From NCBI RefSeq assembly GCF_017355785.1, contig NZ_JAFEWE010000001.1, forward strand, positions 558,001 to 622,000: 64,000 nucleotides of DNA. Reading direction: 5' to 3'. A program made the translations under genes and the position numbers. A model generated the notes under the pieces. The model worked only from the letters and a program-made list of their open reading frames with translations. It was not told where the DNA came from and did no database searches. Positions within the stretch are counted from its first letter, which is position 1. Each line of letters starts with the position of its first letter. This document shows positions 26,761-36,313 of the stretch, one piece after another. The stretch is from Desertivirga arenae. GTDB lineage: Bacteria; Bacteroidota; Bacteroidia; Sphingobacteriales; Sphingobacteriaceae.

Positions 26761-27312
26761 ATGCTAAATGTGCAAGCCAATACGAAATTGATGGACAATA
26801 ATAGGTTGCCCCTGCCCGGAATAAAAGTACAATTGCGTTATGCTGAAAGAGATGACTGTCACCGGCTACTGGAGCTTATTGAGGAACTTGCTCACTATGA
26901 AAAAGCTCCTCATGAAGTTACAGTTACTCTTGCTGAGTTCGAAGAAGCAGGCTTCGGAGACAATCCCGTCTGGACAGCCATTGTTGCCGAAGTCGACAAT
27001 GTTGTTCAGGGGTTCGCATTATATTATATCCGCTACTCTACATGGAAGGGATGCAGGTTATACCTGGAAGACTTTCTGGTTACGGAAAAATACCGGGGGC
27101 AGGGAATAGGTAAAATCTTGTTTGAAGCGGTGATACGGGAGGCCAGCAAAAAAGGATTTAAAGGCATGGTATGGCAGGTTCTCGACTGGAACGAACCAGC
27201 TATCAATTTCTATAATAAATATGCTGCAACCCTCGAATCCGAATGGCTTAATGCTTCCCTCAGCAATGATCAGATAAAGGCCTTCATAGACAAAAATCCG
27301 AACCTGGTGTAA
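26761..27312 (+). CDS. GNAT-family N-acetyltransferase, SSAT-like
   Basis: A 183-residue GNAT acetyltransferase. The acetyl-CoA loop is KYRGQGIGK, followed by WQVLDWNEPAINFYNK, which strongly resembles eukaryotic-type spermidine/spermine and diamine acetyltransferases. The acceptor may thus be a polyamine or other amine, but that is inferred. The first residues before GIKVQLRYAERDD are not conserved, so the start could be the ATG ten codons later. It probably shares a transcript with yggS. Confidence 0.85.
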   Translation: MLNVQANTKLMDNNRLPLPGIKVQLRYAERDDCHRLLELIEELAHYEKAPHEVTVTLAEFEEAGFGDNPVWTAIVAEVDNVVQGFALYYIRYSTWKGCRLYLEDFLVTEKYRGQGIGKILFEAVIREASKKGFKGMVWQVLDWNEPAINFYNKYAATLESEWLNASLSNDQIKAFIDKNPNLV

Positions 27313-27476
27313 GTTGCAGTGGTTCCCAACGAGAACAATTCCTTAAACAGGCTATTTATAGCGTTTGAATGCTATCAAGAAGTTAGGGAAACAATTTAAC
27401 TATCGAAATAATTTAAAGGTAGCAAACGAAAGCTTGCCTGATAGTTGTTAATACTAATTTAAATTTATAAATCCGA

Positions 27477-28739
27477 ATGACGGAAGTATTCAAATTTGGT
27501 GGAGCATCTGTAAAGGATGCAGAAGGCATCAAAAATCTCGCTCGTATAGTTAAGCTGAATAAAGATAAACAGCTTCTGGTTGTAATTTCAGCAATGGGAA
27601 AAACGACGAATGCTCTGGAAGAACTGACAAATGCTTACGTAAATCAACAAGAGGATATCCATCAGATTTTCGAGAGGATTAAAGAGTATCACGAGTCAAT
27701 CATGATGCAGTTATTCGAGGATCCCGGTCATCCTGTGTTTGATGATATCGCTAATTCATTCGTAGAAATTGACTGGATTCTGGAAGAAGAACCTCACGAA
27801 GACTATGATTATATTTATGATCAGATTGTTTCCTTAGGAGAATTGGTATCTACTAAAATTGTAAGTACTTACCTGGATCATATCGGTATCAAAAATAAGT
27901 GGCTTGATGCAAGAAGCTTCATCCATACAGATAATACGTATCGCGAAGGCCAGGTAAATTGGACTAAAACAGAAGCAGCTATACAGGCTAAGGTCTCTCC
28001 AATATTGATGGACCGGGTGGTCATAACACAGGGATTCATAGGTGGAACATCCGAAAACTTTACAACGACACTTGGAAGAGAAGGTTCGGATTATACCGCC
28101 GCAATCTTTGCTTCTTGCCTAAAGGCTGCAGCTGTAACTATCTGGAAAGATGTGCCGGGGGTGCTGAATGCTGACCCGAAACTATTTCCGGATACCATCA
28201 AGTACGAAGAGCTTTCCTATCGCGACGCTTTAGAAATGACTTATTATGGAGCTACTGTAATTCACCCCAAAACGATCAAACCGCTTCAAAACTCAGGGAT
28301 ACCGCTTCTGGTTAAGCCCTTTCTGGCACCCGAAGAAAATGGAACAAAAATCACTGAGAGCAACGTGTTTATAACAGAGCCGGCAATCATTGTTAAAAAG
28401 AACCAAGTATTAGTAACTATTTCTACCAAGGATTTGGCATTTATTACAGAAGAGCATCTTTGCGAGATTTACGGACTTCTGGCTCAGGCACACGTAAAAA
28501 CAAATACAATGCAACTATCTGCCATTAGTTTCTCCCTGGGTTTTGACTGGGATGAAAGGAAGTTCACAAAACTTAGTTCGCTGCTGCGTGATAACTATGC
28601 ATTTAAATATAACGCTGGTCTAACCCTGATCACAGTACGCCATTATAAACCTGATGTTTTGAAGAAGCTGGTTGATGGAAAAACGGTTCTCCTGGAGCAA
28701 CTTAGCCGGCACACTGCTCAATTGGTAGTTAAATTATAG
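27477..28739 (+). CDS. lysC: Aspartate kinase, monofunctional
   Basis: A 420-residue aspartate kinase, first enzyme of the lysine, threonine and methionine pathway. The N-terminal KFGGASVKD is the phosphate-binding signature; FTTTLGREGSDYTAA is the second conserved catalytic segment. After about residue 300 come ACT-like regulatory domains (VLVTISTKDLAF), so feedback inhibition is likely. No homoserine dehydrogenase domain is fused. It is followed after 3 bp by a methyltransferase gene. The 164 bp before it hold no other gene. Confidence 0.95.
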   Translation: MTEVFKFGGASVKDAEGIKNLARIVKLNKDKQLLVVISAMGKTTNALEELTNAYVNQQEDIHQIFERIKEYHESIMMQLFEDPGHPVFDDIANSFVEIDWILEEEPHEDYDYIYDQIVSLGELVSTKIVSTYLDHIGIKNKWLDARSFIHTDNTYREGQVNWTKTEAAIQAKVSPILMDRVVITQGFIGGTSENFTTTLGREGSDYTAAIFASCLKAAAVTIWKDVPGVLNADPKLFPDTIKYEELSYRDALEMTYYGATVIHPKTIKPLQNSGIPLLVKPFLAPEENGTKITESNVFITEPAIIVKKNQVLVTISTKDLAFITEEHLCEIYGLLAQAHVKTNTMQLSAISFSLGFDWDERKFTKLSSLLRDNYAFKYNAGLTLITVRHYKPDVLKKLVDGKTVLLEQLSRHTAQLVVKL

Positions 28740-28742
28740 ATT

Positions 28743-29921
28743 GTGAATAAGGAGATCTTAAATATAGAAGTGCAGTCGTATATCAATAAACACCTTGGTG
28801 ACGACGTTAATAAACTTCTGCTATCCAAGAGCCCTTTTTCAAATTTGACCTCACGGGATCTGGCGCAACAAATCGACAGTAAAAAACGAACGGAGAAGAA
28901 ATTACCACGTTGGTTCCATACCCCCGGTATATTTTATCCCCCCAAACTGAATATAGAACAGGCCTCATCAGAACAAACAGCCGAATACAAAAGCAGACTG
29001 ATATCAGGAAGTTCCCTGATAGATCTTACAGGAGGTCTGGGTGTTGACGACTATTACTTTTGTCAGAAAGCTGACATAGTAACCCACATGGAGCGGGATG
29101 CTGGCTTATCTGAAATAGCGTGTCATAATACAACGGTACTTGGAGCTACAAACATTAATTTTATCACTGGAGACAGTATTGAATATCTGAAAGGCTCCAC
29201 TTCAAGCTTTGATACCATTTACATTGATCCAGCAAGGAGAGTACAGTCAAAGAAGGTATTTCTATTAAAAGATACAGAGCCCGACGTTGTGTCCAATCTC
29301 CCCCTATTTTTAGATAAGGCCCAGCGCATCCTCATAAAAACTTCCCCTCTTTATGATATCCAATCAGGTTTAAACGAGTTGAGCAATGTAAGCGAAGTTC
29401 ATGTTGTAAGCGTCAAGAACGATTGCAAGGAGCTCGTTTGGGTTATAGACAAGGGTTTTCAAGCAGATGCAAAAGTAACTTGTGTCGCCTTAACTAAGGG
29501 GAATGAGCAAAACTTTAGCTTTTACTTATCAGCTGAAAGAGAAATAAAGCTTAATAATTTTAGTTTGCCATCAAAATTTCTTTATGAGCCTGATGTAGCC
29601 TTGTTAAAAGCAGGAGCCTTTAAATCCATCTCTGTAGCTTTTAACCTCGATAAGCTTAATATCAATACCCACCTTTATACTTCCGAAAATTCGGCACAAG
29701 GTTTTATCGGAAGAACATTTGAAGTCCGCAGTTGGAAATCCTACAAGAACTTTAGTAAAGAAAATACGATTAAGAAGGCTAACATTATTTCCCGCAACTT
29801 TCCTTTATCACCGGATGAGATTAAAAAGAAGCATAAGATCCAGGATGGTGGCGAGGACTACCTGATCTTCTGTACAGGACCTGGAGACGAATTACTGGCT
29901 ATCCATGCCATAAAAGTCTAG
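28743..29921 (+). CDS. Class I SAM-dependent methyltransferase, THUMP-like
   Basis: A 392-residue protein with a Rossmann methyltransferase core: the SAM-binding motif LIDLTGGLGVDD near residue 100 and an acidic IYIDPARR motif near 160, close to the DPPR/DPAR loop of RNA methyltransferases. The C-terminal third matches the THUMP-like domain found in Bacteroidetes proteins of this size. A tRNA or rRNA substrate is plausible but not shown. The start is GTG. It is probably co-transcribed with lysC and ends at a strong bidirectional terminator. Confidence 0.85.
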   Translation: MNKEILNIEVQSYINKHLGDDVNKLLLSKSPFSNLTSRDLAQQIDSKKRTEKKLPRWFHTPGIFYPPKLNIEQASSEQTAEYKSRLISGSSLIDLTGGLGVDDYYFCQKADIVTHMERDAGLSEIACHNTTVLGATNINFITGDSIEYLKGSTSSFDTIYIDPARRVQSKKVFLLKDTEPDVVSNLPLFLDKAQRILIKTSPLYDIQSGLNELSNVSEVHVVSVKNDCKELVWVIDKGFQADAKVTCVALTKGNEQNFSFYLSAEREIKLNNFSLPSKFLYEPDVALLKAGAFKSISVAFNLDKLNINTHLYTSENSAQGFIGRTFEVRSWKSYKNFSKENTIKKANIISRNFPLSPDEIKKKHKIQDGGEDYLIFCTGPGDELLAIHAIKV

Positions 29922-29931
29922 AGCTTAATAA

Positions 29932-29972
29932 AAAGTCCCGGTTTTGCATTAAAACCGGGACTTTCTTTTATT
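29932..29972. terminator. Bidirectional terminator between methyltransferase and peroxiredoxin genes
   Basis: A perfect 14-bp stem (29932-29945 with 29951-29964) and a 5-base loop, A-rich before and T-rich after. It serves both convergent genes. Confidence 0.93.
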
Positions 29973-30603
29973 TATTTGGCTGAGGTGTAAAGCGAAGATA
30001 TGGTTTCACTATACGATGCCCCTTCGGGAACTTCGCAGGAATATCTTCTGTTTTAATTGCCGGAGTAACTACAACATCTTCGCCCTCTTTCCAGTCGGCC
30101 GGAGTTGCCACGCTGTAATTGGCAGTCAATTGAAGTGAGTCGATAACCCTCAAAATTTCCTGAAAATTCCTTCCTGTAGATGCAGGATAAGAAATGATCA
30201 GTTTAATTTTTTTGTCGGGACTGATAATGAAAAGAGAACGAACAGTAGCAGTTTCTGATGCATTTGGATGGATCATGCCGTAAGCTTCAGCTACTTCCTT
30301 GTTTTCATCAGCAATCAATGGGAAGTTCACTTCTACATTTTGGGTTTCATTAATATCATTGATCCAACCTTGATGTTTATCAACAGGGTCAACACTTAAA
30401 GCAATAACCTTAACGTCGCGCTTTGCAAATTCTTCACTCAGCGATGCTGTTCTTCCAAGCTCAGTAGTACAAACAGGAGTATAATCTGCAGGGTGTGAAA
30501 ATAACACAGCCCAGCTGTCGCCAATATATTCGTAAAAGTCAAGCTCGCCCTGAGAGGTCTTAGCTTTAAAATTTGGGGCAATATCGCCTAATCGTAAGCT
30601 CAT
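29968..30603 (-). CDS. 1-Cys peroxiredoxin (Prx6 type)
   Basis: A 211-residue peroxiredoxin. The peroxidatic Cys45 is in HPADYTPVCTTE; I see no other cysteine, so it is a 1-Cys enzyme that needs an external thiol or other reductant. The long C-terminal extension (about 160-211) with FPKGHRIVKPYLRFTPQP is typical of the Prx6 subfamily. It detoxifies hydrogen peroxide and organic peroxides in the cytoplasm. It stands alone; the upstream region carries a possible small RNA or attenuator on the same strand. Confidence 0.95.
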   Translation of the reverse strand: MSLRLGDIAPNFKAKTSQGELDFYEYIGDSWAVLFSHPADYTPVCTTELGRTASLSEEFAKRDVKVIALSVDPVDKHQGWINDINETQNVEVNFPLIADENKEVAEAYGMIHPNASETATVRSLFIISPDKKIKLIISYPASTGRNFQEILRVIDSLQLTANYSVATPADWKEGEDVVVTPAIKTEDIPAKFPKGHRIVKPYLRFTPQPNK

Positions 30604-30722
30604 AGAATAAATATTTTAGATTCGAATAACTTATTTAACCCTACTAAGTTAATAGGTTTTCCTTAGTAATACTCTATTTTTAGTATAAGATTTATGTAAA
30701 AAGTTGGAAGTTTGTTTAGAAC

Positions 30723-30790
30723 AAAAAAAGGGTCGAATATTAATATTCGACCCTACATCTACCTATGAAAAACATGCCCTTTGGGAGGGC
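30723..30790 (-). ncRNA. Candidate small RNA or attenuated leader of the peroxiredoxin gene
   Basis: About 68 bases from the predicted start near 30789 to a T-run at 30729-30723. The 5' end folds into a GCCCT/AGGGC hairpin (30790-30776). The 3' end is a perfect 24-bp palindrome (30753-30730) followed by seven T on this strand, a clear intrinsic terminator. Within it a short frame from ATG at 30775 encodes 11 residues (MFFIGRCRVEY) and stops in the palindrome. It could be an independent small RNA or a leader with attenuation before peroxiredoxin 120 bp further on. I do not recognise the family. Confidence 0.5.
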
Positions 30791-30794
30791 AGTA

Positions 30795-30825
30795 CAAATA
30801 TATATATTAGCAATACATAGACAAA
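30795..30825 (-). promoter_or_regulatory. Consensus Bacteroidetes promoter on the minus strand
   Basis: Read on the minus strand, TTTG (30825-30822), a 19-bp spacer and TATATTTG (30802-30795) match the -33/-7 consensus TTTG/TAnnTTTG fully. Transcription would start near 30789. Confidence 0.7.
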
Positions 30826-30984
30826 AAAAATTACAAAAAAATATGTGCCAACACACATTTAAAACATAAATACCTGAAAAATAGCAGCTTAAAATATATT
30901 TTAGATCCAAACTTTTCCCAAAACAAAATGTAAGATCGACTAAAATACCTTATTGCAAACGTCTTGTTCTATATAATATTGGAA

Positions 30985-31053
30985 ATGTTCCCTGATATAA
31001 AGAGCCTATTAAAAGTAAAGCCTCCGGAAGAAACTTCCGAAGGCTCCTTTTTT
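30985..31053 (+). ncRNA. Candidate plus-strand small RNA ending in an intrinsic terminator
   Basis: A 12-base arm pair (31019-31030 with 31034-31045, loop AAA, one mismatch) is followed by CCTTTTTT, a good terminator for plus-strand transcription. No annotated plus-strand gene lies upstream before the terminator at 29932. About 40 bp earlier, TATAATATTGG (30971-30982 region) might be a -7-like element, and GGAA-ATG-TTCC near 30981 a 5' hairpin. The terminator is clear; the transcript is inference. Confidence 0.35.
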
Positions 31054-31184
31054 ATCATTAAAAAACCGGAATCCTTAGGAAATCAATAAAATTCGCGGTC
31101 AACCTACTAATATGATAAGATTTAGGACATGTCTGGGATGAAGCTTTACCATTATAATTCAGCCAAACTTGTTACTACTTATCG

Positions 31185-31255
31185 ACGCCGGGAATGGATT
31201 CGAACCATTGTTTAAGGTTTTGCAGACCCTCGCCTCGCCTCTCGGCCACCCGGCT
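31185..31255 (-). tRNA. tRNA-Cys (GCA)
   Basis: A 71-base cloverleaf on the minus strand without encoded CCA. The anticodon arm is AGGGT-CTGCAAA-ACCTT, giving anticodon GCA; the T arm is AATGG-TTCGAAT-CCATT; the D stem is GCC/GGC with GG in the loop. The acceptor stem has six Watson-Crick pairs (GCCGGG/CCCGGC) and an A1-G72 mismatch; the discriminator base is T, as expected for tRNA-Cys. It lies downstream of metY on the same strand. Confidence 0.88.
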
Positions 31256-31260
31256 ATCTA

Positions 31261-31282
31261 GAGCATCGAATAAACGATGCTC
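31261..31282. other. Hairpin between metY and tRNA-Cys
   Basis: GAGCATCG (31261-31268) and CGATGCTC (31275-31282) form a perfect 8-bp stem with a 6-base loop. It lies between the metY stop and the 5' end of tRNA-Cys on the minus strand. No T-run follows, so it may be a processing signal or a weak terminator of metY. Confidence 0.5.
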
Positions 31283-31352
31283 CTTTACATCATTAATCCC
31301 GATAGAATGAGTAAAGTTCGCTCGAAAACTACTCTTAAGATCGTGATCAGGA

Positions 31353-32774
<1,422 letters not shown>

Positions 32775-32908
32775 TTAAAATTAATATCCTATAAAAATGG
32801 TAGATTATTATAAGTCTCTACTATAAATATATCTAAGAACCTAATAGTCAATGGCAAAACTATTTACATTTCTTATCCTACATCAATTTACAGTAGAAAT
32901 TATCGCCT

Positions 32909-32916
32909 TAAATTTG
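32909..32916 (+). promoter_or_regulatory. Putative -7 element of the FMN reductase gene
   Basis: TAAATTTG matches TAnnTTTG, 47 bp before the start codon at 32963. Confidence 0.45.
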
Positions 32917-32962
32917 ATCAACAAACAAGACAGATCATCTTATTATATCAAAACAGATTAAC

Positions 32963-33517
32963 ATGAAAATAGCCGGCATTTGTGGCAGCCTAAGAAAAGG
33001 ATCTTATAATTGGCTTTTATTAAAGGCAGCAGAAGAATTACTACCGGAAGGTTTGAGCCTTACAATTGCTTCCATTGATGAACTACCCTTATATAATGCA
33101 GATCTCGATTTTCCACTAACTACAGAGCGGCCTGAAACGGTAAATATATTCCGCGATACCCTGGCTGAAGCTGATGGTGTTCTTATTGTAAGTCCTGAAT
33201 ACAATTACTCAATTCCCGGTGGTCTTAAAAACGCAGTCGATTGGGCATCAAGAGGCTCTGATTCTCCACTTCTTAATAAGCCTGTCGCCCTCATGGGTGC
33301 TTCCCCTGGGCTTCTTGGGACAGTAAGAATGCAGTTGGCATTTCTTCCTGTATTTCAATTCCTCAATATGCAGGTTATTCATAAGCCCGAAGTATTGATT
33401 TCACAGGCAAACACAAAGTTCGATGAAGATGGCAACCTTCTTGATTCGAAAGCAAAGGAGCTTATTTCGAGAAAGCTCGAGAATCTAAAGGCGCATTTAT
33501 TAAACAACCAAAAATAA
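32963..33517 (+). CDS. NADPH-dependent FMN reductase-like oxidoreductase
   Basis: A 184-residue flavodoxin-fold protein of the NADPH-dependent FMN reductase (SsuE/ChrR/azoreductase) family. Visible are the phosphate loop GICGSLRKGSYN at the N terminus and SPEYNYSIPGGLKNAVDW, which binds flavin. Members reduce quinones, chromate or azo dyes with NAD(P)H. It lies 8 bp before a pirin gene, a frequent pairing linked to quinone or flavonoid stress, which I take as weak support for a detoxification role. Confidence 0.92.
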   Translation: MKIAGICGSLRKGSYNWLLLKAAEELLPEGLSLTIASIDELPLYNADLDFPLTTERPETVNIFRDTLAEADGVLIVSPEYNYSIPGGLKNAVDWASRGSDSPLLNKPVALMGASPGLLGTVRMQLAFLPVFQFLNMQVIHKPEVLISQANTKFDEDGNLLDSKAKELISRKLENLKAHLLNNQK

Positions 33518-33525
33518 ACACATAC

Positions 33526-34236
33526 ATGAACTATAAAATATTCAGATCAGCCGAAAGAGGTGTAAAGAATTTAGGATGGCTGGTAAGCAATTTCACATTT
33601 AGCTTTTCCAACTACTATAACCCAGAAAAAAATGGTTTCGGTCTGCTAAGGGTTTTTAACGATGATTTTGTAGAGCCCGGAAGAGGCTTTGGTATTCATC
33701 CGCATAGTAACATGGAGATAATATCCATTATGCTTCAGGGAAAGATGAACCATAAGGATTCTTTAGGATACTCTGAGGTAGTAGAAAAAGATTGGGTCCA
33801 GATCATGAGTGCAGGCAGCGGTCTTCGTCATGAAGAATATAATGTAGGAGAGGAAGAAGTGCGTTTTCTCCAAATTTGGATAGAGCCAAAGCTTCAGAAT
33901 ATAAGTCCAAGGTACCAAAAGAGATATTTCCCCCAAGAAAACCGAAAAAATCAATTAAAAACGATTGTAAGTAATGAAGAGGGACAGGAGCATTGTTGGA
34001 TAAACCAAAATGCAAAACTCTCACTGGGATATTTCGATGCAGGTCAAACTACCAACTACTTTCTAAATCCCTTAAATAAGATGGTTTACGTTTTCAACAT
34101 TGAAGGTGAACTAACAGTAGAAGGCCAAAAAATTGAGCCCGGAGATGCCATTGGATTATGGAATACAGAAAAAGTAGCGATCGAAAACATAACCAACAGT
34201 AAATTTCTAGTAATCGAGTCCCCAATAAATCATTAG
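33526..34236 (+). CDS. Pirin family protein (YhhW quercetinase-like)
   Basis: A 236-residue bicupin of the pirin family. The first cupin carries the metal ligands in GFGIHPHSNMEIISIML, then GSGLRHEEYN and RFLQIWIEP, as in E. coli YhhW, which cleaves quercetin. The physiological substrate is unknown. It is co-transcribed with the FMN reductase gene and is followed by a long tetranucleotide repeat. Confidence 0.93.
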   Translation: MNYKIFRSAERGVKNLGWLVSNFTFSFSNYYNPEKNGFGLLRVFNDDFVEPGRGFGIHPHSNMEIISIMLQGKMNHKDSLGYSEVVEKDWVQIMSAGSGLRHEEYNVGEEEVRFLQIWIEPKLQNISPRYQKRYFPQENRKNQLKTIVSNEEGQEHCWINQNAKLSLGYFDAGQTTNYFLNPLNKMVYVFNIEGELTVEGQKIEPGDAIGLWNTEKVAIENITNSKFLVIESPINH

Positions 34237-34246
34237 ATATTTATTT

Positions 34247-34358
34247 TTCATTCATTCATTCATTCATTCATTCATTCATTCATTCATTCATTCATTCATT
34301 CATTCTCTCATTCTCTCATTCATTCATCCATTCATTCACTCACTCATTCTCTCATTCC
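34247..34358. repeat. (TTCA)n tetranucleotide microsatellite
   Basis: From 34247 to 34305 the unit TTCA/CATT is repeated without error for about 14.7 copies (59 bases). Up to about 34358 degenerate copies follow with C-for-A changes (CTCATT, ATCC, CACT). It lies between the pirin stop and the amino acid permease start, ending about 38 bp before the latter. Such tracts change length by polymerase slippage. Confidence 0.95.
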
Positions 34359-34395
34359 CCACTAAACATCCCCCAGGTTTTGACGTTGAAGCTAT

Positions 34396-35769
34396 ATGCC
34401 ACAAGGTACTCAACTTTTTGATGAGAAAACAGAACTCGAGAGAAAGCTCGGACTAACGGAGACGCTTTCCATCGTTGTGAATCGCATAATAGGCTCTGGT
34501 ATTTTCAGAACTCCTGCTCCTATTATGCTGATCACAGCTTCTGTTAGTTTGTTTTACGGAGTATGGATCGTAGGAGGACTAGCAACTATCCTCGGGGCGT
34601 TATGCTACGCTGAACTGGTAGCGATGATGCCTAAGTCTGGCGGACCCTACGTCTTCTTAAAGGCGGCTTATCCTCCTATTGTGACCTTTTTAAGAGGCTG
34701 GGCAATGTTCTTTGTTTCAGAAACTGGTGCAATTGCTGCAGTGTCTGTTTTCTTTTCAGAAACGGCTTTATCAATATTAACCCCTGGCCTGTCCAAATAT
34801 AGTATTGCTTTAGTCGCAATCACTTTGGTCTGGCTTCTTACTTTACTCAATTCCTTTGGGATACAATTTAGCGGCCGACTTCAAAACGTTTTTAGCTTCC
34901 TTAAAATAGGAGTCCTGACCATAATTATTGTGATGGGATTTTCATCTGGAATACATCCTGAAAACTTTCGAGATCCTGATCTAAGTCAAACCACTGGCTG
35001 GGCTGGTATTGTTGCTATCTTCACGGCAATGCGCTATGGCTTTTTTGCTTACAGTGGTTGGGAAGGAGCAACCTATGTAGCAGAGGAGGTAAAAAATCCA
35101 CGCAAAAATCTTCCGCTGTCATTATTCATTGGGATAAGCCTTGTCCTTGTACTTTACCTGCTGATTAATACTGCCTATGTAAATACCCTTGGTCCAATTA
35201 AAATGGGACAGGCTAAGGTTGTTGCCGCCGACGCAATGCAGATAGCAGCCGGCACAATTGGAACTCTGATCATCGCCTCGGCAATAATGGTTAGCACATT
35301 CGGCAATGTTAATACCCAACTATTAGTAAAAAGTCGTACCTGGTATGCTATGGCTCGCGATAAACTTTTCTTTCAAAGCCTTTCTACAATTCACGCGCGA
35401 TATAAGACACCCAATAATTCGCTTTATGCACAGGCCTTGTGGACAAGTCTCCTGATTGTATTTTCAACGTTTGCTGAAAGCGCTTACGAAGCAATCATAG
35501 ACTATTTTTCTTTTACTTCTTCAGTATTCAATGTCCTAACATTCGCTTCTGTTATTGTCCTTCGCTACAAGTTCCCTGATAAGGAGCGGCCCTACCGGGT
35601 CTGGGCTTTTCCTTTTACAATTACTATAGTTTTGGGGATCCAGATAATTTTCATGCTTACAACCTTATATACCGCGCCGCTTCCATCCCTGTTAGGTGTC
35701 ATCCTTACGGCAACGGGATTGCTTTACTATAAATTTGCAGTTCCCATGGAAGCGAAACTAAGTACATAG
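34396..35769 (+). CDS. APC-superfamily amino acid permease
   Basis: A 457-residue membrane protein with about 12 helices. The N-terminal IVVNRIIGSGIFRTPAPIM is the unwound first helix of APC transporters (GSGIF motif), and AYSGWEGATYVAEEVKNP is the helix 6 region with the E(V/I)xNP signature. It most resembles the LAT-type neutral or cationic amino acid exchangers of bacteria, though no heavy subunit exists there. The substrate cannot be told. Its upstream region carries the TTCA microsatellite, which could affect expression. Confidence 0.9.
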   Translation: MPQGTQLFDEKTELERKLGLTETLSIVVNRIIGSGIFRTPAPIMLITASVSLFYGVWIVGGLATILGALCYAELVAMMPKSGGPYVFLKAAYPPIVTFLRGWAMFFVSETGAIAAVSVFFSETALSILTPGLSKYSIALVAITLVWLLTLLNSFGIQFSGRLQNVFSFLKIGVLTIIIVMGFSSGIHPENFRDPDLSQTTGWAGIVAIFTAMRYGFFAYSGWEGATYVAEEVKNPRKNLPLSLFIGISLVLVLYLLINTAYVNTLGPIKMGQAKVVAADAMQIAAGTIGTLIIASAIMVSTFGNVNTQLLVKSRTWYAMARDKLFFQSLSTIHARYKTPNNSLYAQALWTSLLIVFSTFAESAYEAIIDYFSFTSSVFNVLTFASVIVLRYKFPDKERPYRVWAFPFTITIVLGIQIIFMLTTLYTAPLPSLLGVILTATGLLYYKFAVPMEAKLST

Positions 35770-35840
35770 GAACCAAAGGATTGTAATTATCCCCCTGGCA
35801 TCTTTTCATTTTTATCTCATTTAGATTTATTTTGCCTCTG

Positions 35841-36302
35841 ATGTACACAAGGGAGCAGGCTTCACAAATTAAAAAAGAATTTTGGACAGCATTTGGTAAT
35901 TACATGGCACCCATCCAAAGTGCGGAAGGTGTTCGCGTTAACTGGCTGAATTACAAGACAGGGTTGAAGAACGTTTACTTTCGCCTGGATGCAGACAAAC
36001 CTTATGCATCCGTGGGTATAGAGATCAGTCATCCTGACGAAGGGATCCAGGAATTATTTTTTGAACAGTTTCAAGAACTTAAATCCATTCTCAAGAGTTA
36101 TTTGAACGAAGAATGGGAATGGCTTCTCCACACGACAGACGAAAATGGAAAAACCATTTGCAGAATCTATACACAGCTTAATAACGTAAATGTATTTAAT
36201 AAAAATGATTGGCCAGCGCTTATTTCATTTTTTAAACCTCGTATTTTAGCTTTAGATGAATTTTGGTCTGATGCCAGATACAGCTTCGATAGCTTGAAAT
36301 AA
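35841..36302 (+). CDS. DUF4268-family protein
   Basis: A protein of 153 residues matching the DUF4268 domain along its length: MYTREQASQIKKEFWTAFG at the start and NDWPALISFFKPRI near the end. It is often found alone in Bacteroidetes or attached to nuclease-like domains in other bacteria. Function is unknown. I chose the ATG at 35841 over a TTG nine bases earlier. It precedes a second small gene by 11 bp. Confidence 0.82.
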   Translation: MYTREQASQIKKEFWTAFGNYMAPIQSAEGVRVNWLNYKTGLKNVYFRLDADKPYASVGIEISHPDEGIQELFFEQFQELKSILKSYLNEEWEWLLHTTDENGKTICRIYTQLNNVNVFNKNDWPALISFFKPRILALDEFWSDARYSFDSLK

Positions 36303-36313
36303 TTAATTTAACA

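Larger units (their letters stand above)
30604..31184. other. Intergenic region with two candidate small transcripts
   Basis: This 581-bp AT-rich region holds no protein gene I can support. It has a complete promoter-hairpin-terminator unit on the minus strand (30723-30825) and a separate terminator-like hairpin on the plus strand (31019-31053), although both flanking protein genes are on the minus strand. Between them I see only AT-rich DNA. Confidence 0.6.

Noticed and set aside
31020-31255. Integrated element at tRNA-Cys
   Set aside because: I found no integrase and no direct repeat of the tRNA 3' end in the surrounding sequence.
34247-34358. CRISPR array
   Set aside because: The repeat is a 4-bp tandem unit without spacers and there are no cas genes; it is a microsatellite.
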